A DNA stretch of 56,478 bases from OFTM10 sp964196195 (GCA_964196195.1 CAXMSE010000057.1:1-56478); one strand, 5' to 3'. Positions 43,296 through 52,263 are shown, numbered from the stretch's first letter. Numbers and translations: made by a program. The notes: generated by a model from the letters alone, not told the origin.

Positions 43296-44150
43296 ATGCG
43301 TCGTCTGTTCGTGGTGCTTTCCCTGGTTGCCGCATCGTGTGGCACGGGTTCACTCGACGTCACCGCCGATGCCGGAGCCGGGCCGACATCGAGCACTGTT
43401 ACGGCATCCACCACGGAGGTATCTCAGGCACCGGCGGTGGCCGAATCGACCTCGCCGGCACCGTCCACCACACAGGCGCCTACCTCGACCTCAACTTCGA
43501 CGACGACCACCTCGACCACCTCGACCACCAGCACAACGTCGACATCCACCACATCGACGACCGCCACGACATCCACCAGCACGTCCACCACCACGCCGAT
43601 CCCTCTGGTCTATTTCGAGCAGGACTATTCGGCATTCGCCGACGCGGCCGGTGTCACCTTGTCGTATCCCGCATCACGGATCGAACACATCGGGTTTCAT
43701 CAAGCCGGCCACGACGGGTCGCGCCAGATGGACGTGTTTGCCGACGGTGCGCCCTGGACCACGCTCGAGGACCGGGGTCGCAACACCGGTAGACGCACGG
43801 CTGCCGATGTGGTGGTCGACCCGGCCGCGGAGATCCGATCGCCGGTGACTGGCACCGTGGTGAGAGCCGGCAGCTATGTGCTCTACTGCGATCATTCCGA
43901 TTTCTTCGTGGTGATCGACCCCGACCTGAATCCCGGCTGGGAGGTGAAGATGTTTCACTTCGAAGGTCTTCAGGTGGGAGTGGGCGATCGGGTGGAGGCC
44001 GGCGTCACCCGCATCGGAACCAATGCGAGGGTGCTGCCGTTCGTTTCCCAGGTCGACGAGTTCACCGCCGAGCCGTCCAATCCCCATGTGCACATCGAGG
44101 TGATCGATCCCTCGATCCCCGACATTCCGTCGGGCAGCGGGGGCTGTTAG
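43296..44150 (+). CDS. M23-like peptidase-fold lipoprotein with Ser/Thr-rich linker
   Basis: 284 residues. Lipoprotein signal with lipobox VAASC (Cys15). Residues about 30-103 are almost only Ser and Thr, encoded by imperfect ACC/TCG-type repeats (roughly 43480-43600), a typical cell-wall-spanning linker. The C-terminal domain resembles LytM/M23 metallopeptidases: a His-x6-Asp pair in GHDGSRQMD, a RSPVTGTVVRAG strand and the His-x-His pair in PHVHIEV. Whether it is an active endopeptidase or a degenerate scaffold cannot be told. Confidence 0.7.
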   Translation: MRRLFVVLSLVAASCGTGSLDVTADAGAGPTSSTVTASTTEVSQAPAVAESTSPAPSTTQAPTSTSTSTTTTSTTSTTSTTSTSTTSTTATTSTSTSTTTPIPLVYFEQDYSAFADAAGVTLSYPASRIEHIGFHQAGHDGSRQMDVFADGAPWTTLEDRGRNTGRRTAADVVVDPAAEIRSPVTGTVVRAGSYVLYCDHSDFFVVIDPDLNPGWEVKMFHFEGLQVGVGDRVEAGVTRIGTNARVLPFVSQVDEFTAEPSNPHVHIEVIDPSIPDIPSGSGGC

Positions 44151-44165
44151 TGCCAGCGGAGGCTG

Positions 44166-45110
44166 TTAGCCGGCACGGTTGATCAGGGAGCGAATGCCGT
44201 CGCCGCGGTAGTCGTCGAGCATCCGGTCGACTGCGGCTTGTCCGCCGCGGAGCGCACGAAGGCGAGATTCAGGATCCCTGGTCGACAATCCCTCCGCTGT
44301 GGCGGAGTCGGGCTCGATCACCACGACGGCGGCACCCCGGCTGCGGACCTGCTCGACCTCATCGGCGAGCTTCTTGGCGAACCATGCCCGCTTGGGGTCG
44401 GTGATCCAGCTACGGGTATCGCGCTCGATGGTCATCACCGACGACACGATCACCAGATCGAATCCGAGGGCCGCGACGAGGTCGGCGTTGGTGGACGAGT
44501 GCACGGCGCCATCGATGTATTCGCGTTTCCCGATCTGGACGGGGGTGTAGACGACGGGGATCGCCGACGATGCCTGGGTGGCCTGGCCAATCGATCCCTT
44601 TACGTCGTCGCGACCGAACACCACGCGGCGGCCATCGTCGTTGCGAACGGCCACGATCCAGATCGGCGCCTCGGGCCACCCCTCGGGGTTCATCTCGTCG
44701 ACGCGGGTGGCGATGGCGGCGCCGGAGAGATTGCCACGGGGGAGCCCGCCGAGAGCGAGCCGCACGGGGTCGGCGTTCCAGGGAGGCCACATGGCGCGCG
44801 CCGACATCCGCGGCGACCAGGGCCGCCAGTTGCGAGCTTCCTTGATTTCCTCGTAGGGCGTGGTGAGACGAGCAAGGAGGGCCTGGCCCTCGACGCTCAA
44901 TGGCTCGCCTTCGTGGCGCGCCACACAGTCGGCGCTGCTCAGCCCGGCCCTCAGCGAGGTGCCGGTGAACGAGCCCGCAGATGTGCCCACGATGAGATCC
45001 GAGGTGCGGGCGTCCCAGTCGGTGAGCTCCTCGAGACGCGACAGCACACCGCTGTGCCATGGGTCGCCAATGGGTCCACCAGCACTGAGCACGAGTCCGA
45101 TCGAGAACAT
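44166..45110 (-). CDS. Patatin-like phospholipase
   Basis: 314 residues from the ATG at 45110; upstream in-frame starts lie beyond the TACCCT box (45118-45123) that is 7 nt before it. Oxyanion loop LVLSAGGPIGDPWHSGVLSRL, nucleophile in GTSAGSF (GxSxG) and the dyad aspartate in YIDGAVHSS (DGA). Predicted serine acyl hydrolase of membrane lipids, without a signal peptide. Faces the M23-like gene tail to tail. Confidence 0.88.
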   Translation of the reverse strand: MFSIGLVLSAGGPIGDPWHSGVLSRLEELTDWDARTSDLIVGTSAGSFTGTSLRAGLSSADCVARHEGEPLSVEGQALLARLTTPYEEIKEARNWRPWSPRMSARAMWPPWNADPVRLALGGLPRGNLSGAAIATRVDEMNPEGWPEAPIWIVAVRNDDGRRVVFGRDDVKGSIGQATQASSAIPVVYTPVQIGKREYIDGAVHSSTNADLVAALGFDLVIVSSVMTIERDTRSWITDPKRAWFAKKLADEVEQVRSRGAAVVVIEPDSATAEGLSTRDPESRLRALRGGQAAVDRMLDDYRGDGIRSLINRAG

Positions 45111-45199
45111 CTTTGGCAGGGTAGTCAGCGGGCGGCCAAGTGAGGTTCCGCGCCTGGAATCCGCAGATACGATGACTGGTTCCCCCAACCCCGGGAGTC

Positions 45200-47281
45200 G
45201 TGCCCCTTTTGTCAGATCGCCACCCCGAACTCGATGCGGAGCAGGCCTACCTCGACTTCGCCTATGCCTGTCTCGAAGACTCGCGCGAGCGCGCCACCCG
45301 CTTGCGGTCGGGTTATGAGGCCAACGCGGGCGGCACCACCCAGGCTCGCCACGAACGCGAGTCGATCATGGAGGGCGTGGTTCATCGCCTGAACCAGCTC
45401 AACCTCGGCGACCGTTCCCTCGTCTTCGGTCGTATCGATCCGGTCGACACCGGTGAGCGTTTCTACATCGGCCGACTCGGAGTGTGGAATCGAGAACAGG
45501 ATCCGGTGGTGGTCGATTGGCGAGCACCGGTGGCCGAACCCTTCTACCGCGCCACCGGTCGAGCCCCGCTGGACATCGAGAGGCGTAGGCATTTCGCCAC
45601 CCGCGGCCGAACCCTGCTGGGCATCGACGATGAGCTCTTCGGCGAGCTTGCGTCACCCGGCGGCGAAACCGAGGTGAGGGGCCAGGGAGCCCTCATCGCC
45701 GCGATCGAGGCGTCGCGCACGGGTCGTCTGGGCGACATCGTGGCCACGATCCAGGGCGAGCAGGACGAGGTCATCCGTGCCCCGATGCCAGGGGTGTTGC
45801 TCGTGCAGGGCGGGCCGGGCACGGGTAAGACGGTGGTTGCCCTGCACCGGGCCGCCTACCTCCTCTACACGCACCGGTTCCCACTAGAGGGCCAGGGCGT
45901 GCTGGTGCTCGGCCCCAACCGCCTATTCCTCGCCTACATCGAGCAGGTGCTGCCTTCGCTCGGGGAGGCGGGTGTCGATATCGCGGTGCTGGCCGACCTC
46001 CTGCGGCCGCGCGTGCGAGTCGACAAGCTCGACGCGGAGGACGCGGCATTCGTCAAGGGCGACCTGCGGATGATGAAGGTGCTCGCTCGGGCGGTGGGTG
46101 ATCGCCAGCGCGCCCTTCGCGAGGACTTCCAGATCGGCTTCGGTGTGCAGAGGCTGCGCCTCAGCGTCGACCAGTCGCGCAAGATCATCGCTGAGGCCAG
46201 GCGCCGGTCGCGGGGCCACAATTCGGGGCGCAAGATCGTGGAGGAGGGGGTGTTCGCGGCCCTGGCCGCGAGTGCCCGCCGCGCTGTCGATGCCCGCACC
46301 GTGCGCGAGCGCATCCGGTACGAACTGCCGGTGCGGGAGCTGCTCGACTCGATGTGGCCGGTGCTAACGCCGGCTCACCTGCTCCACGACCTCTACGGAT
46401 CCGACGCCCTGCTCCGGTCGGCGAATCGTGGGGTGTTCACCGACGAGGAGATCCTGAGGCTGGGTCGGCCGCGATCTGGCCACGCGGGCGAGGTGATCTG
46501 GCGCTTCGGCGATGTGCCCCTGCTCGACGAGGTGAGGGCGCTTCTGGGATTTCGGCCCGGGAAGCGAGATGAGGACGCAGTGCGAACCTACGGCCACATC
46601 TGCATCGACGAGGCCCAGGATCTGTCACCGATGGAGTTGCGCATGATCTCGCGCCGCTCGCTCAATGGCTCGATGACCGTGGTGGGCGACATTGCGCAGG
46701 CCACTGGGGCGTGGGCCAACGAGGGTTGGGACAGCGTCCTCGCCCAGCTCCCTTCCAAGCGAGAGGTCCGGCATCGTGAACTCTCGATCGGCTATCGCAT
46801 TCCGGGCCCGGCCATGACGCTCGCCAATGCCGTTCTTCCCTACGCGGCCCCCGGTCTGCGCCCTCCCCGGCCGGTTCGCGACGACGGCGACCGGCCGCGA
46901 GTGGTGGAGCTTGCCGCTCCCGTGGGTTCGGGCCTCATCGATGTGGTGCGCAGCGAGCTGAGGGCGGTGGCCGAGGGCAACGTGGCGGTGATCGTGCCCG
47001 ACTCCCTCGTGGCCGATGTGCATGATTTGTTCGAACGCCACGAGCTGCCGTTCGGAGGCGCCAACCGCCACGGCCTGGATCAACAGATCACCCTTGTTCC
47101 GGTGCGCCTGGTCAAGGGGCTCGAGGTCGATGCTGCGGTGGTGGTGGAACCGGGCCGCATCATCGACGAAGAGAGCCAAGGGGTGCGCTCGCTGTATGTG
47201 GCGCTCACCCGCGCCACCAGGCGGGTGGCGGTCGTTCACTCGGCCCCACTACCGGAGATGCTCAGAGAACATGCCTGGTGA
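45200..47281 (+). CDS. HelD-like superfamily 1 DNA/RNA polymerase-associated helicase (UvrD/Rep type)
   Basis: 693 residues. A coiled N-terminus (about residues 5-60), then Walker A GGPGTGKTVVALHRAAYLLY near residue 203, Walker B HICIDEAQDLSPMELRM near 467, GLEVDAAVVVEP and LYVALTRATRR at the C-terminus. The layout matches actinobacterial HelD, which frees stalled RNA polymerase and can protect it from rifampicin in some species. Start GTG at 45200 with GGGAG close by. Its last 11 nt overlap the sucrase/ferredoxin-like gene. Confidence 0.85.
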   Translation: MPLLSDRHPELDAEQAYLDFAYACLEDSRERATRLRSGYEANAGGTTQARHERESIMEGVVHRLNQLNLGDRSLVFGRIDPVDTGERFYIGRLGVWNREQDPVVVDWRAPVAEPFYRATGRAPLDIERRRHFATRGRTLLGIDDELFGELASPGGETEVRGQGALIAAIEASRTGRLGDIVATIQGEQDEVIRAPMPGVLLVQGGPGTGKTVVALHRAAYLLYTHRFPLEGQGVLVLGPNRLFLAYIEQVLPSLGEAGVDIAVLADLLRPRVRVDKLDAEDAAFVKGDLRMMKVLARAVGDRQRALREDFQIGFGVQRLRLSVDQSRKIIAEARRRSRGHNSGRKIVEEGVFAALAASARRAVDARTVRERIRYELPVRELLDSMWPVLTPAHLLHDLYGSDALLRSANRGVFTDEEILRLGRPRSGHAGEVIWRFGDVPLLDEVRALLGFRPGKRDEDAVRTYGHICIDEAQDLSPMELRMISRRSLNGSMTVVGDIAQATGAWANEGWDSVLAQLPSKREVRHRELSIGYRIPGPAMTLANAVLPYAAPGLRPPRPVRDDGDRPRVVELAAPVGSGLIDVVRSELRAVAEGNVAVIVPDSLVADVHDLFERHELPFGGANRHGLDQQITLVPVRLVKGLEVDAAVVVEPGRIIDEESQGVRSLYVALTRATRRVAVVHSAPLPEMLREHAW

Positions 47282-48233
47282 CGCGCCCGCCTTCGGGTTG
47301 CACCTGTTGCCTGCCGCGCACGAGTCGGTCCGGTGCGCGGTGCACGCCGAACAGATCGCGGTTGATCCGTGTGGCACCGCTTTCTGGGTGGACGAGATAG
47401 TTGTTGCCGATCTCCCCCGGCCCTGGTCGAAGCCGATCTGGGCGGCCGACGCCGTGAGCGCGGTGCCGGAGTGGTTGGCGGTGGCGGGTGAGAACGGCCG
47501 GCGGGTTCGAGTACTGGCCGCGGTGCCGACGAGTGGCGACGAGCACCGTGTGGTCGTGTATGAGCGTGTGCCCGGCGAGGCTGAGATGCGCCGCACGGAG
47601 CATCGATGCCTGCCGGAGGAGGTCGTCCCCCTTCTGGGTGTTCTGCTGCTCGACGGGCTCGATGCTTCGCCGACCACGGTGGTCGACGGGGAAGCGCCGG
47701 TGCGCGAGTTGCTGATATGTGCCCAGGGATCTCACGACGTCTGCTGTGGTGCGCGGGGCACGGAGTTTGCCGCCGAGATCGCGGCGGCGCGTCCCAGGGT
47801 CGACGTTCGCCTGGTGAGCCACACCGGCGGCCATCGTTTCGCTCCCACCGGTGTCAGCCTCCCCGACGGTCGGATGTGGGGCATGATCGAGGTCGAGGAG
47901 ATGCTTGCGGTGATCGACCGTACGGGTCGGCCATCCGATGTGGCATCACGATGCAGGGGCTGGACCGGCACCGACGGGCCGGGGCAGGTGGCCGAACGGG
48001 CGGTGTTCGCGATGGTCGATGATTGGACGTTCGACGAAACCCCACGCACCGTGGAGGTCGTGGCGGTGGTCGACGAATGGCGTTGTTCGGTGCGAACGAG
48101 CCTGCACAGCTGGGAGATGCACATCGGGCGAGGGCGAGTCATTCCTGAGATCAGCTGTGGTGAGCCCGGCGGTGGGGTCGCCAAACCGAGTCTTGAGTAT
48201 GTGGTGACGGAACCGCCGAGGGTGATTCGCTGA
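47271..48233 (+). CDS. Sucrase/ferredoxin-like family protein
   Basis: 320 residues from the ATG at 47271 inside the helicase gene's end. The thioredoxin-like ferredoxin region has LICAQGSHDVCCGARGTEFAAEI and SHTGGHRFAPTGVSLPDGRMWG, the two signature blocks of the family. The CxxGxxxxCC spacing suits a [2Fe-2S] cluster. Function in bacteria is not settled. It ends 26 bp before the ferric-iron importer operon, and its N-terminal half (VRVLAAVP, VVVYERVPG) is more variable. Confidence 0.84.
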   Translation: MPGDAPAFGLHLLPAAHESVRCAVHAEQIAVDPCGTAFWVDEIVVADLPRPWSKPIWAADAVSAVPEWLAVAGENGRRVRVLAAVPTSGDEHRVVVYERVPGEAEMRRTEHRCLPEEVVPLLGVLLLDGLDASPTTVVDGEAPVRELLICAQGSHDVCCGARGTEFAAEIAAARPRVDVRLVSHTGGHRFAPTGVSLPDGRMWGMIEVEEMLAVIDRTGRPSDVASRCRGWTGTDGPGQVAERAVFAMVDDWTFDETPRTVEVVAVVDEWRCSVRTSLHSWEMHIGRGRVIPEISCGEPGGGVAKPSLEYVVTEPPRVIR

Positions 48234-48246
48234 GGCGGACCGGAGG

Positions 48247-48269
48247 TATCGTGTAAAGCATGCCTCACA
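48247..48269 (+). promoter_or_regulatory. -10 box and DtxR-type palindrome over the fbpC start
   Basis: TATCGT (48247-48252) is 7 nt before the ATG at 48260, implying a leaderless mRNA. TGTAAAGCATGCCTCACA (48252-48269) is an imperfect palindrome centred on GCATGC that covers the transcription and translation start. It matches the palindrome before fbpA (49366-49383) in its core, and both fit control by the DtxR-family gene at 52687. Confidence 0.65.
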
Positions 48270-49354
48270 TGGCCTCCACTGGTGCTCAGGGCATCCGCGT
48301 CCACTCGTGCCGAGTAGCGCTCGCGGGTGGACCAGTGCTGCTCGGGGTCGATTTCGAGGCCTCACCCGGTGCACAGCTCGCTTTGCTGGGTCCCAGTGGT
48401 TGCGGAAAGACCACCTTGCTGAGAGCCCTGGCCGGTCTCCAGCACATCGACGAGGGTGAGATCCATATCGGCGATCGTCTGGTGGCGGGCCCGGGCATCC
48501 ACATCGCGCCTGAACACCGTTCGGTCGGCTTGGTGTTCCAGGACTGGGCCCTCTTCCCCCATCTGTCGGTGGCTGCGAATGTCGCCTACGGCCTCACCCG
48601 CGAGCAGAGGGGTGGCTGGGCACTCGGACGCCGCCGCCAAGCGATCGCCCGTGCCCAGGTGGGCGAGTTGCTCGAGATGGTGGGCATCGGCGAACTCGCC
48701 GACCGCTTGCCGGGGTCGCTCTCGGGCGGCCAGCAGCAAAGGGTGGCCCTCGCCAGAGCGCTGGCACCGCGCCCTTCGGTGCTCCTACTCGACGAACCGT
48801 TCTCCAGCCTCGACACAAATCTTCGTGCCGATGTGCGCACCGAAGTTGCGGGCCTTCTCCGGGAGTTGGAGATTACCGCGGTGTTTGTCACCCACGATCA
48901 GGACGAGGCATTTGTTATCGGCGACGAGGTCGCGGTGATGCGCGACGGGATCGTGGTTCAACAGGATCGGCCCGCTGAGCTCTATGCCCATCCCGCCGAC
49001 CAGTGGTTGGCCGGTTTCGTGGGCGATGGCGAGATCCTCGAGGGCGACGGGCGAGGTGATTGTGCGAGCACGGCGATCGGCCGGGTGCCTCTCGAGGCAG
49101 GCGCGTCGGGCCCGCTCGATGTGCTGATCCGTCCCGAGGAGGTGCTTGTCGGGCCGGGAGTCGGGGCCACTGTGGTTGCGGTGGAGTTCCACGGCCACGA
49201 CGCGGTCACGACCCTCGCCCTCGATGGGGGAGTGGTGGTGCGCAGCCGCAGTACCGGCGCTCCTCGTTTCCTGGTGGGCGACACGGTGGCTGTATCGCAT
49301 TCGGGGGCGGCGAGCATCGCCTTCTCGGCCAACGGGAAGTCGCCTGAAGTGTGA
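48260..49354 (+). CDS. fbpC: Ferric iron ABC transporter ATP-binding protein
   Basis: 364 residues. Walker A GPSGCGKTTLL (about residues 42-52), signature LSGGQQQRVALARAL, Walker B VLLLDEPFSSLD, switch VFVTHDQDEAFVIGDEVAV and a C-terminal TOBE region (VLIRPEEVLVGPG). Energises Fe(III) import with the receptor and permease encoded downstream. The ATG at 48260 is preferred because of the -10 box spacing; the ATG at 48269 is the alternative. Separated from fbpA by 58 bp holding a second operator and promoter. Confidence 0.88.
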   Translation: MPHMASTGAQGIRVHSCRVALAGGPVLLGVDFEASPGAQLALLGPSGCGKTTLLRALAGLQHIDEGEIHIGDRLVAGPGIHIAPEHRSVGLVFQDWALFPHLSVAANVAYGLTREQRGGWALGRRRQAIARAQVGELLEMVGIGELADRLPGSLSGGQQQRVALARALAPRPSVLLLDEPFSSLDTNLRADVRTEVAGLLRELEITAVFVTHDQDEAFVIGDEVAVMRDGIVVQQDRPAELYAHPADQWLAGFVGDGEILEGDGRGDCASTAIGRVPLEAGASGPLDVLIRPEEVLVGPGVGATVVAVEFHGHDAVTTLALDGGVVVRSRSTGAPRFLVGDTVAVSHSGAASIAFSANGKSPEV

Positions 49355-49365
49355 CAGAGATCACC

Positions 49366-49405
49366 TGTTAAGCATGCTTTACAGATCGACTCTGCCGCCT
49401 AGGCT
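49366..49405 (+). promoter_or_regulatory. Iron-type operator overlapping the fbpA promoter
   Basis: TGTTAAGCATGCTTTACA (49366-49383) is a near-perfect palindrome. Its end TTTACA (49378-49383) serves as -35, with 16 bp to the -10 TAGGCT (49400-49405), which is 7 nt before the fbpA ATG. Binding of a repressor would block the -35 directly. Confidence 0.7.
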
Positions 49406-49412
49406 CAACACC

Positions 49413-50450
49413 ATGCAGCTACCCGTCCGAATCATCACCCCCCTCCTCGCTTTGTCGCTGCTGGCTGCGGCCTGCGGCGATGATTCGAGCAGTGATGCCG
49501 ACTCGAGCACCGGCACCGCCGAATCCATCACGCTCTACTCGGGTCGTTCACCCGAATTGATCGATCCCCTGCTCGATGCGTTCACCGAGGCCACCGGGAT
49601 CGCCGTCAACGCTCGCTACGGCGACTCCGCGGAGCTGGCCCTCCTCATCCAGACCGAGGGCGACGGCTCACCGGCCGACGTGTTCATCTCCCAGAGCCCC
49701 GGCGCGCTCGGTCTGCTGGCCGGCGAAGACCGGCTCGAGCCTCTCGACCAGAGCCTTGTCGATCTGGTTTCCGACGGGTTCGCGGCATCTGATGGTATGT
49801 GGGTGGGGCTCACCGGGCGCGTGCGGGTGCTGGTCTACAACGCCGACCTTGTCGATCCCGCTGATCTACCCGCCTCGGTGCTCGACCTCACCGACCCGGC
49901 CTATGCCGGCCGAGTCGGCGTCGCTCCCACCAACGGTTCCTTCCAGGATTTCGTCACCGCGATGCGCAACGAGCTCGGCGACCCGGCCACCCTGGAGTGG
50001 CTGGAAGCCATGGCCGACAACGGCTCCCCCAACTATCCGAAGAACTCCGCCATCGTCGAAGCCGTGGGTCGCGGCGAGGTGGAGATGGGACTCGTCAACC
50101 ACTACTACAACCTCCGTGCTCTCGAAGCCGATCCGTCGCTCCCGAGCGTCAACCACTTCCTTCCGGCCGGCGACCTCGGGTCGCTGGTGATCGTCACCGG
50201 CGGTGCTGTGCTCGACTCGAGCGAAGCGCCGGTCACCGGCCAGGAGCTTCTCACTTGGCTGCTCAGTGAAGAAGCACAGACCACCTTTGCCGCCGAGACC
50301 CAGGAGTACCCCCTCCTACCGGGAATCGATGCTCCGAGCGGCCTGCCCGGCCTCACCGGCTTTGCCGCCGACACCATCGACTACGACCTCCTTGGCGACG
50401 GGCTCACCGGCACCGTTGAATTGATCCGAGAAAGTGGCATCGAGCAGTAG
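49413..50450 (+). CDS. fbpA: Ferric iron ABC transporter substrate-binding lipoprotein
   Basis: 345 residues. Lipobox LLAAAC (Cys20 or so), then a short Asp/Ser linker. The receptor domain starts ITLYSGRSPELIDPLLDAFTEATG, the usual FbpA opening, and includes SPGALGLLAGEDRLEPL, VYNADLVDPADLPASVLDL and FLPAGDLGSLVIVTGGAVL. LVNHYYNLRAL carries the paired tyrosines that bind Fe(III) in this family. Starts from its own leaderless promoter. The stop lies 17 nt inside the permease gene. Confidence 0.9.
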   Translation: MQLPVRIITPLLALSLLAAACGDDSSSDADSSTGTAESITLYSGRSPELIDPLLDAFTEATGIAVNARYGDSAELALLIQTEGDGSPADVFISQSPGALGLLAGEDRLEPLDQSLVDLVSDGFAASDGMWVGLTGRVRVLVYNADLVDPADLPASVLDLTDPAYAGRVGVAPTNGSFQDFVTAMRNELGDPATLEWLEAMADNGSPNYPKNSAIVEAVGRGEVEMGLVNHYYNLRALEADPSLPSVNHFLPAGDLGSLVIVTGGAVLDSSEAPVTGQELLTWLLSEEAQTTFAAETQEYPLLPGIDAPSGLPGLTGFAADTIDYDLLGDGLTGTVELIRESGIEQ

Positions 50451-52032
50451 CGCTCCTCGTCCGCCCCAGGCCCTGTCGGCCGTGGTGCTGGCGATCGGTG
50501 TCTTTTTCGTCGGCCCGTTCGCCTATGTGATCTGGCGCAACATCGACCTCGGCACCGATGTCTGGTCGGTGCTGTGGGATCGCGACACCCTCCAACCCCT
50601 CCTCCAATCACTCCGGCTCGGTGTGGCGGTATCGCTCAGCACGGTGGTGATCGGCACCGGGCTGGCCTGGCTCACGATCCGAACCGATCTACCAGCCCGG
50701 CGGATGTTTCGCCTGCTGTCGCCGCTGCCCCTGGTGTTTCCGAGCTTTGTGGGAGCCACGGCGCTGCTGGCCGGGTTCGCTTCGGGCGGGCTGGTGGAGG
50801 AGCTGATCTCGCCCCTCGGGATCGACACCCTCCCCGACATGCGTGGCTTCCGAGGGGCCTGGCTCGTACTCACCTTCTTCACCTATCCCTATGTGTATCT
50901 GCCGGTGGCGGCGCGGATGGCATCGTTGCCACCGAGCCTGGAGGAGTCTGCTCGCATGCTCGGACGGGGCCCGTGGGCGGTGTTTCGCAGTGTGGTGCTT
51001 CCCCAGACTTCGAGCGCGATATGGGCCGGTGGCCTTCTCGTTTTCCTCTACACGATCAGTGATTTCGGTGCGGTCACCCTCCTCGGCTACGACACGCTGA
51101 CCGAGCAGATCTACGCCGACAAGCTCTTCGATCAGGCTCGGGCGATGGGTATGGCGCTGGTGCTCGGCGGTGTGGCTCTCACGGTGGTGATGGCCGAGCG
51201 CTCCCTCGATCGGCGTCGCGGCCAGGTGGAGGTTCTTCGGTCTCGTGAGCCCCTCACAGTGTCGCTCGGGCGCTGGCGGTGGCCCTGCCTGATCGGGGTG
51301 ACAGCCTTCCTCGGCAACGCCTTGATCGGACCGGTGGCGATTCTCGGGTTCTGGGCTTGGCGGGGACTCACCGCCGATGTCGAGACCATCGGACTCGGCA
51401 CCGATGTGGGCTCGCTCTGGGGTCCGATGCTCCACACCGCCCAGGCCGGCCTGATCACCGCGGTGGTGGCCATCGCGGTGGTGCTACCCGTCGCCTGGAT
51501 GATCGCTCGATACAACAGTCGGGTCGCCGGTGCCGCCAACTCCATGGTGGTCGCCGGCTTCGCCCTGCCGGGAGTGGTCACCGCACTCTCCCTGGTGTTC
51601 TGGGTGATCGACGCACCCGTGATCGGGCGTTGGTATCAGACCCTGCCCTTGTTGATCATCGCCTATGTGCTGCACTTCGGTGCCCAGGCCACCCGTGCCG
51701 CCCACGTGGCTGTCGCAGCCGTGCCGCGCCGTCTCAATGATGCCGCCGCCACCCTCGGAGCCCATCAGCCGAGACGCTTCTTGTCGGTGGAGTTGCCTCT
51801 GATGACCCCCGGCCTGTTGGCAGGTGCCGGGTTGGTGATGCTGTCGACGATGAAAGAGTTGCCGGCCACCCTCTTGTTGGCGCCCATCGGTTTCGACACC
51901 CTCTCCACCCAGATCTGGCATGCCGGCGATTCCGGCGCTCTCGCTCAGGGTGCGCTGGCCAGCCTGGTGCTGGTGGTTCTGAGCGCGGTCCTCACCTGGG
52001 TGGTGGTGATCCGCCGAATCGAGAGCTACTGA
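50434..52032 (+). CDS. fbpB: Ferric iron ABC transporter permease (fused two-domain)
   Basis: 532 residues from GTG at 50434, overlapping the fbpA end by 17 nt. Two MetI-type permease halves, each with its EAA loop: EESARMLGRGPWAVFRSVVLP (near residue 170) and NDAAATLGAHQPRRFLSVELP (near 434). About twelve membrane helices. Both halves of the channel are in one chain, as in FbpB of other bacteria. Completes the importer. Confidence 0.9.
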   Translation: MASSSSAPRPPQALSAVVLAIGVFFVGPFAYVIWRNIDLGTDVWSVLWDRDTLQPLLQSLRLGVAVSLSTVVIGTGLAWLTIRTDLPARRMFRLLSPLPLVFPSFVGATALLAGFASGGLVEELISPLGIDTLPDMRGFRGAWLVLTFFTYPYVYLPVAARMASLPPSLEESARMLGRGPWAVFRSVVLPQTSSAIWAGGLLVFLYTISDFGAVTLLGYDTLTEQIYADKLFDQARAMGMALVLGGVALTVVMAERSLDRRRGQVEVLRSREPLTVSLGRWRWPCLIGVTAFLGNALIGPVAILGFWAWRGLTADVETIGLGTDVGSLWGPMLHTAQAGLITAVVAIAVVLPVAWMIARYNSRVAGAANSMVVAGFALPGVVTALSLVFWVIDAPVIGRWYQTLPLLIIAYVLHFGAQATRAAHVAVAAVPRRLNDAAATLGAHQPRRFLSVELPLMTPGLLAGAGLVMLSTMKELPATLLLAPIGFDTLSTQIWHAGDSGALAQGALASLVLVVLSAVLTWVVVIRRIESY

Positions 52033-52063
52033 CCGGGCGACACTCCTGTGACGTCGGGGTCAT

Positions 52064-52159
52064 TTAGCGACAGCTGTCGATCAAGACGGTGAGGGTGTCG
52101 TCGAGTGCGGTGGCCTCCAGCCCGAATGTCTCGGTGGCTGCGCTGGGGTCGATCACGAA
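52064..52159 (-). pseudogene. C-terminal remnant of an NAD-dependent epimerase-like gene
   Basis: On the minus strand an open stretch reads F-V-I-D-P-S-A-A-T-E-T-F-G-L-E-A-T and then ALDDTLTVLIDSCR before TAA at 52064. This resembles the last 30 residues of NAD-dependent epimerase/dehydratase proteins. No gene body precedes it: at about 52160 the sequence turns into a different, divergent remnant. Identity of the family is a weak inference; that it is a coding tail is better supported. Confidence 0.45.
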
Positions 52160-52263
52160 CGGTCAGCTTCGAGCTGTTCGGCCACTTCCACAACGTGATC
52201 TCAGACCTCGACGACTTCTTCGATCACACCATGCGTTCAGCCGCGGCCCGCCTGATCCTCTGA
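52160..52263 (+). pseudogene. C-terminal remnant of a regulator-like gene
   Basis: The plus strand reads V-S-F-E-L-F-G-H-F-H-N-V-I-S-D-L-D and then DFFDHTMRSAARLIL before TGA at 52261. The composition resembles a TetR-family C-terminus, with no start codon or DNA-binding half upstream. It abuts the minus-strand remnant, as if the N-terminal halves of two divergent genes and their promoter region had been deleted together. Overlaps the XRE gene end by 27 bp. Confidence 0.4.

Noticed and set aside
43480..43600. CRISPR-like or minisatellite array
   Set aside because: The repetitive ACC/TCG units are in frame and encode the Ser/Thr linker of a lipoprotein; there are no fixed repeat-spacer units.
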